Origin: Candidatus Woesearchaeota archaeon
GTDB lineage: Archaea > Nanobdellota > Nanobdellia > Woesearchaeales > WJKV01
Assembly (NCBI GenBank): GCA_019322855.1
Contig: JAHWIA010000071.1
Span: forward strand, 1 to 5,072
Length of the DNA stretch: 5,072 nucleotides
Reading direction: 5' to 3'
A program made the translations under genes and the position numbers. Shown here piece after piece: positions 4,725 through 5,072 of this stretch (position 1 is the first letter of the stretch; the number at the start of each line of letters is the position of its first letter). The notes under the pieces were generated by a model. It did not search any database, had not been told where the DNA came from, and was given only the letters and a program-made list of their open reading frames with translations.

Positions 4725-5072
4725 ATGCTTATAGACAAAAAGGATAGGAAGATACTATATGAACTGGATAAGAATGCAAGAGCGAGTTATTCTCAAATAA
4801 GCAAGAAAGTAGGCTTGAGCACTGAGGTCGTGCATTATAGGATCAAAAAGCTAGAAAAAAAAGGCATAATCACAGGCTATCATTCATTGCCAAATTTTCA
4901 CAAACTGGGGCTCATGCATTTCAAGATCTGCATAAAGTTTAATGGCATTCCTCTTAAGACAGAAGAAGAATTCTATAGCAAGGTAAAAAAGATTCCGCAG
5001 GTCATCTGGATTGCGAGCTGTAGGGGTGAATGGGATTGTTTTATCTCGTGCACTGTAAAGGACATGTTCGAG
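4725..5072 (+). CDS. Lrp/AsnC-family transcriptional regulator, 3' end outside window
   Basis: An open frame of 116 codons runs from the ATG at 4725 to the window edge. It encodes the DNA-binding half and part of the ligand domain of an Lrp/AsnC (feast/famine) regulator. Residues 3-16 (IDKKDRKILYELDK) and 17-41 form the winged helix-turn-helix, with the recognition helix in LSTEVVHYRIKKLEKKG (31-47) and the wing at IITGY (48-52). A beta-rich RAM/AsnC domain starts around 62-72. It shows the typical GEWDCFI block (101-107), corresponding to the family's G-x-aromatic-D motif near the effector and oligomer interface. Typical family members have about 150 residues, so roughly the last quarter is outside the window. 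Such proteins form dimers or octamers, sense amino acids and often control their own gene and divergent neighbours. The start fits a leaderless promoter. The target here is probably the adjacent binding-protein gene, by inference. Confidence 0.9.
   Translation, partial: MLIDKKDRKILYELDKNARASYSQISKKVGLSTEVVHYRIKKLEKKGIITGYHSLPNFHKLGLMHFKICIKFNGIPLKTEEEFYSKVKKIPQVIWIASCRGEWDCFISCTVKDMFE

Noticed and set aside
1..5072. Mobile element, CRISPR array, or defence system
   Set aside because: No transposase or integrase frames, terminal repeats, regularly spaced repeats, or defence-like domains are visible.

Overview
The window looks like a piece of an AT-rich archaeal chromosome, most likely from a DPANN-type lineage such as Woesearchaeota or Pacearchaeota. 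The lineage is inferred; no 16S gene is present. Four things support an archaeal origin: an archaeal/eukaryotic-type prolyl-tRNA synthetase ending in Tyr; archaeal TATA boxes 25-30 bases upstream of predicted transcript starts; several genes with essentially no leader; and a tRNA-Gln with a first A-U pair and no encoded CCA.

Layout, left to right. Bases 1-257 (minus strand) are the 5' part of an unrecognised cytosolic gene that runs off the window. It is divergent from proS (338-1792, plus), and the two share an 80-bp promoter region in which the two TATA boxes are exact inverted copies 13 bp apart. An 82-bp gap carrying a 7-bp-arm inverted repeat and a TATA box leads to an apparent two-gene operon. 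Its first gene encodes a secreted, C-terminally membrane-anchored protein with two predicted Ig-like domains (1875-2885). Its second encodes an RpiB-family sugar-phosphate isomerase (2899-3333). A tRNA-Gln(UUG) follows at 3374-3446 with its own TATA box. On the minus strand, converging on the tRNA, is a predicted lipoprotein of the branched-chain amino acid-binding (LivJ/K, Peripla_BP_6) type (3497-4603). Divergent from it, and cut by the window end, is an Lrp/AsnC-family regulator (4725-5072).

Functionally, most of the window is housekeeping: two translation components, one pentose-phosphate enzyme and envelope proteins. The most suggestive unit is at the right end. An amino-acid-type binding protein faces an Lrp/AsnC regulator, and the 121-bp gap between them holds a 16-bp palindrome over the binding protein's predicted start site and AT-rich inverted repeats around the regulator's TATA box. 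This could be a small amino-acid-responsive switch. I see no mobile element, CRISPR array or clear novel multi-gene system, and no gene-free stretch longer than about 120 bases.
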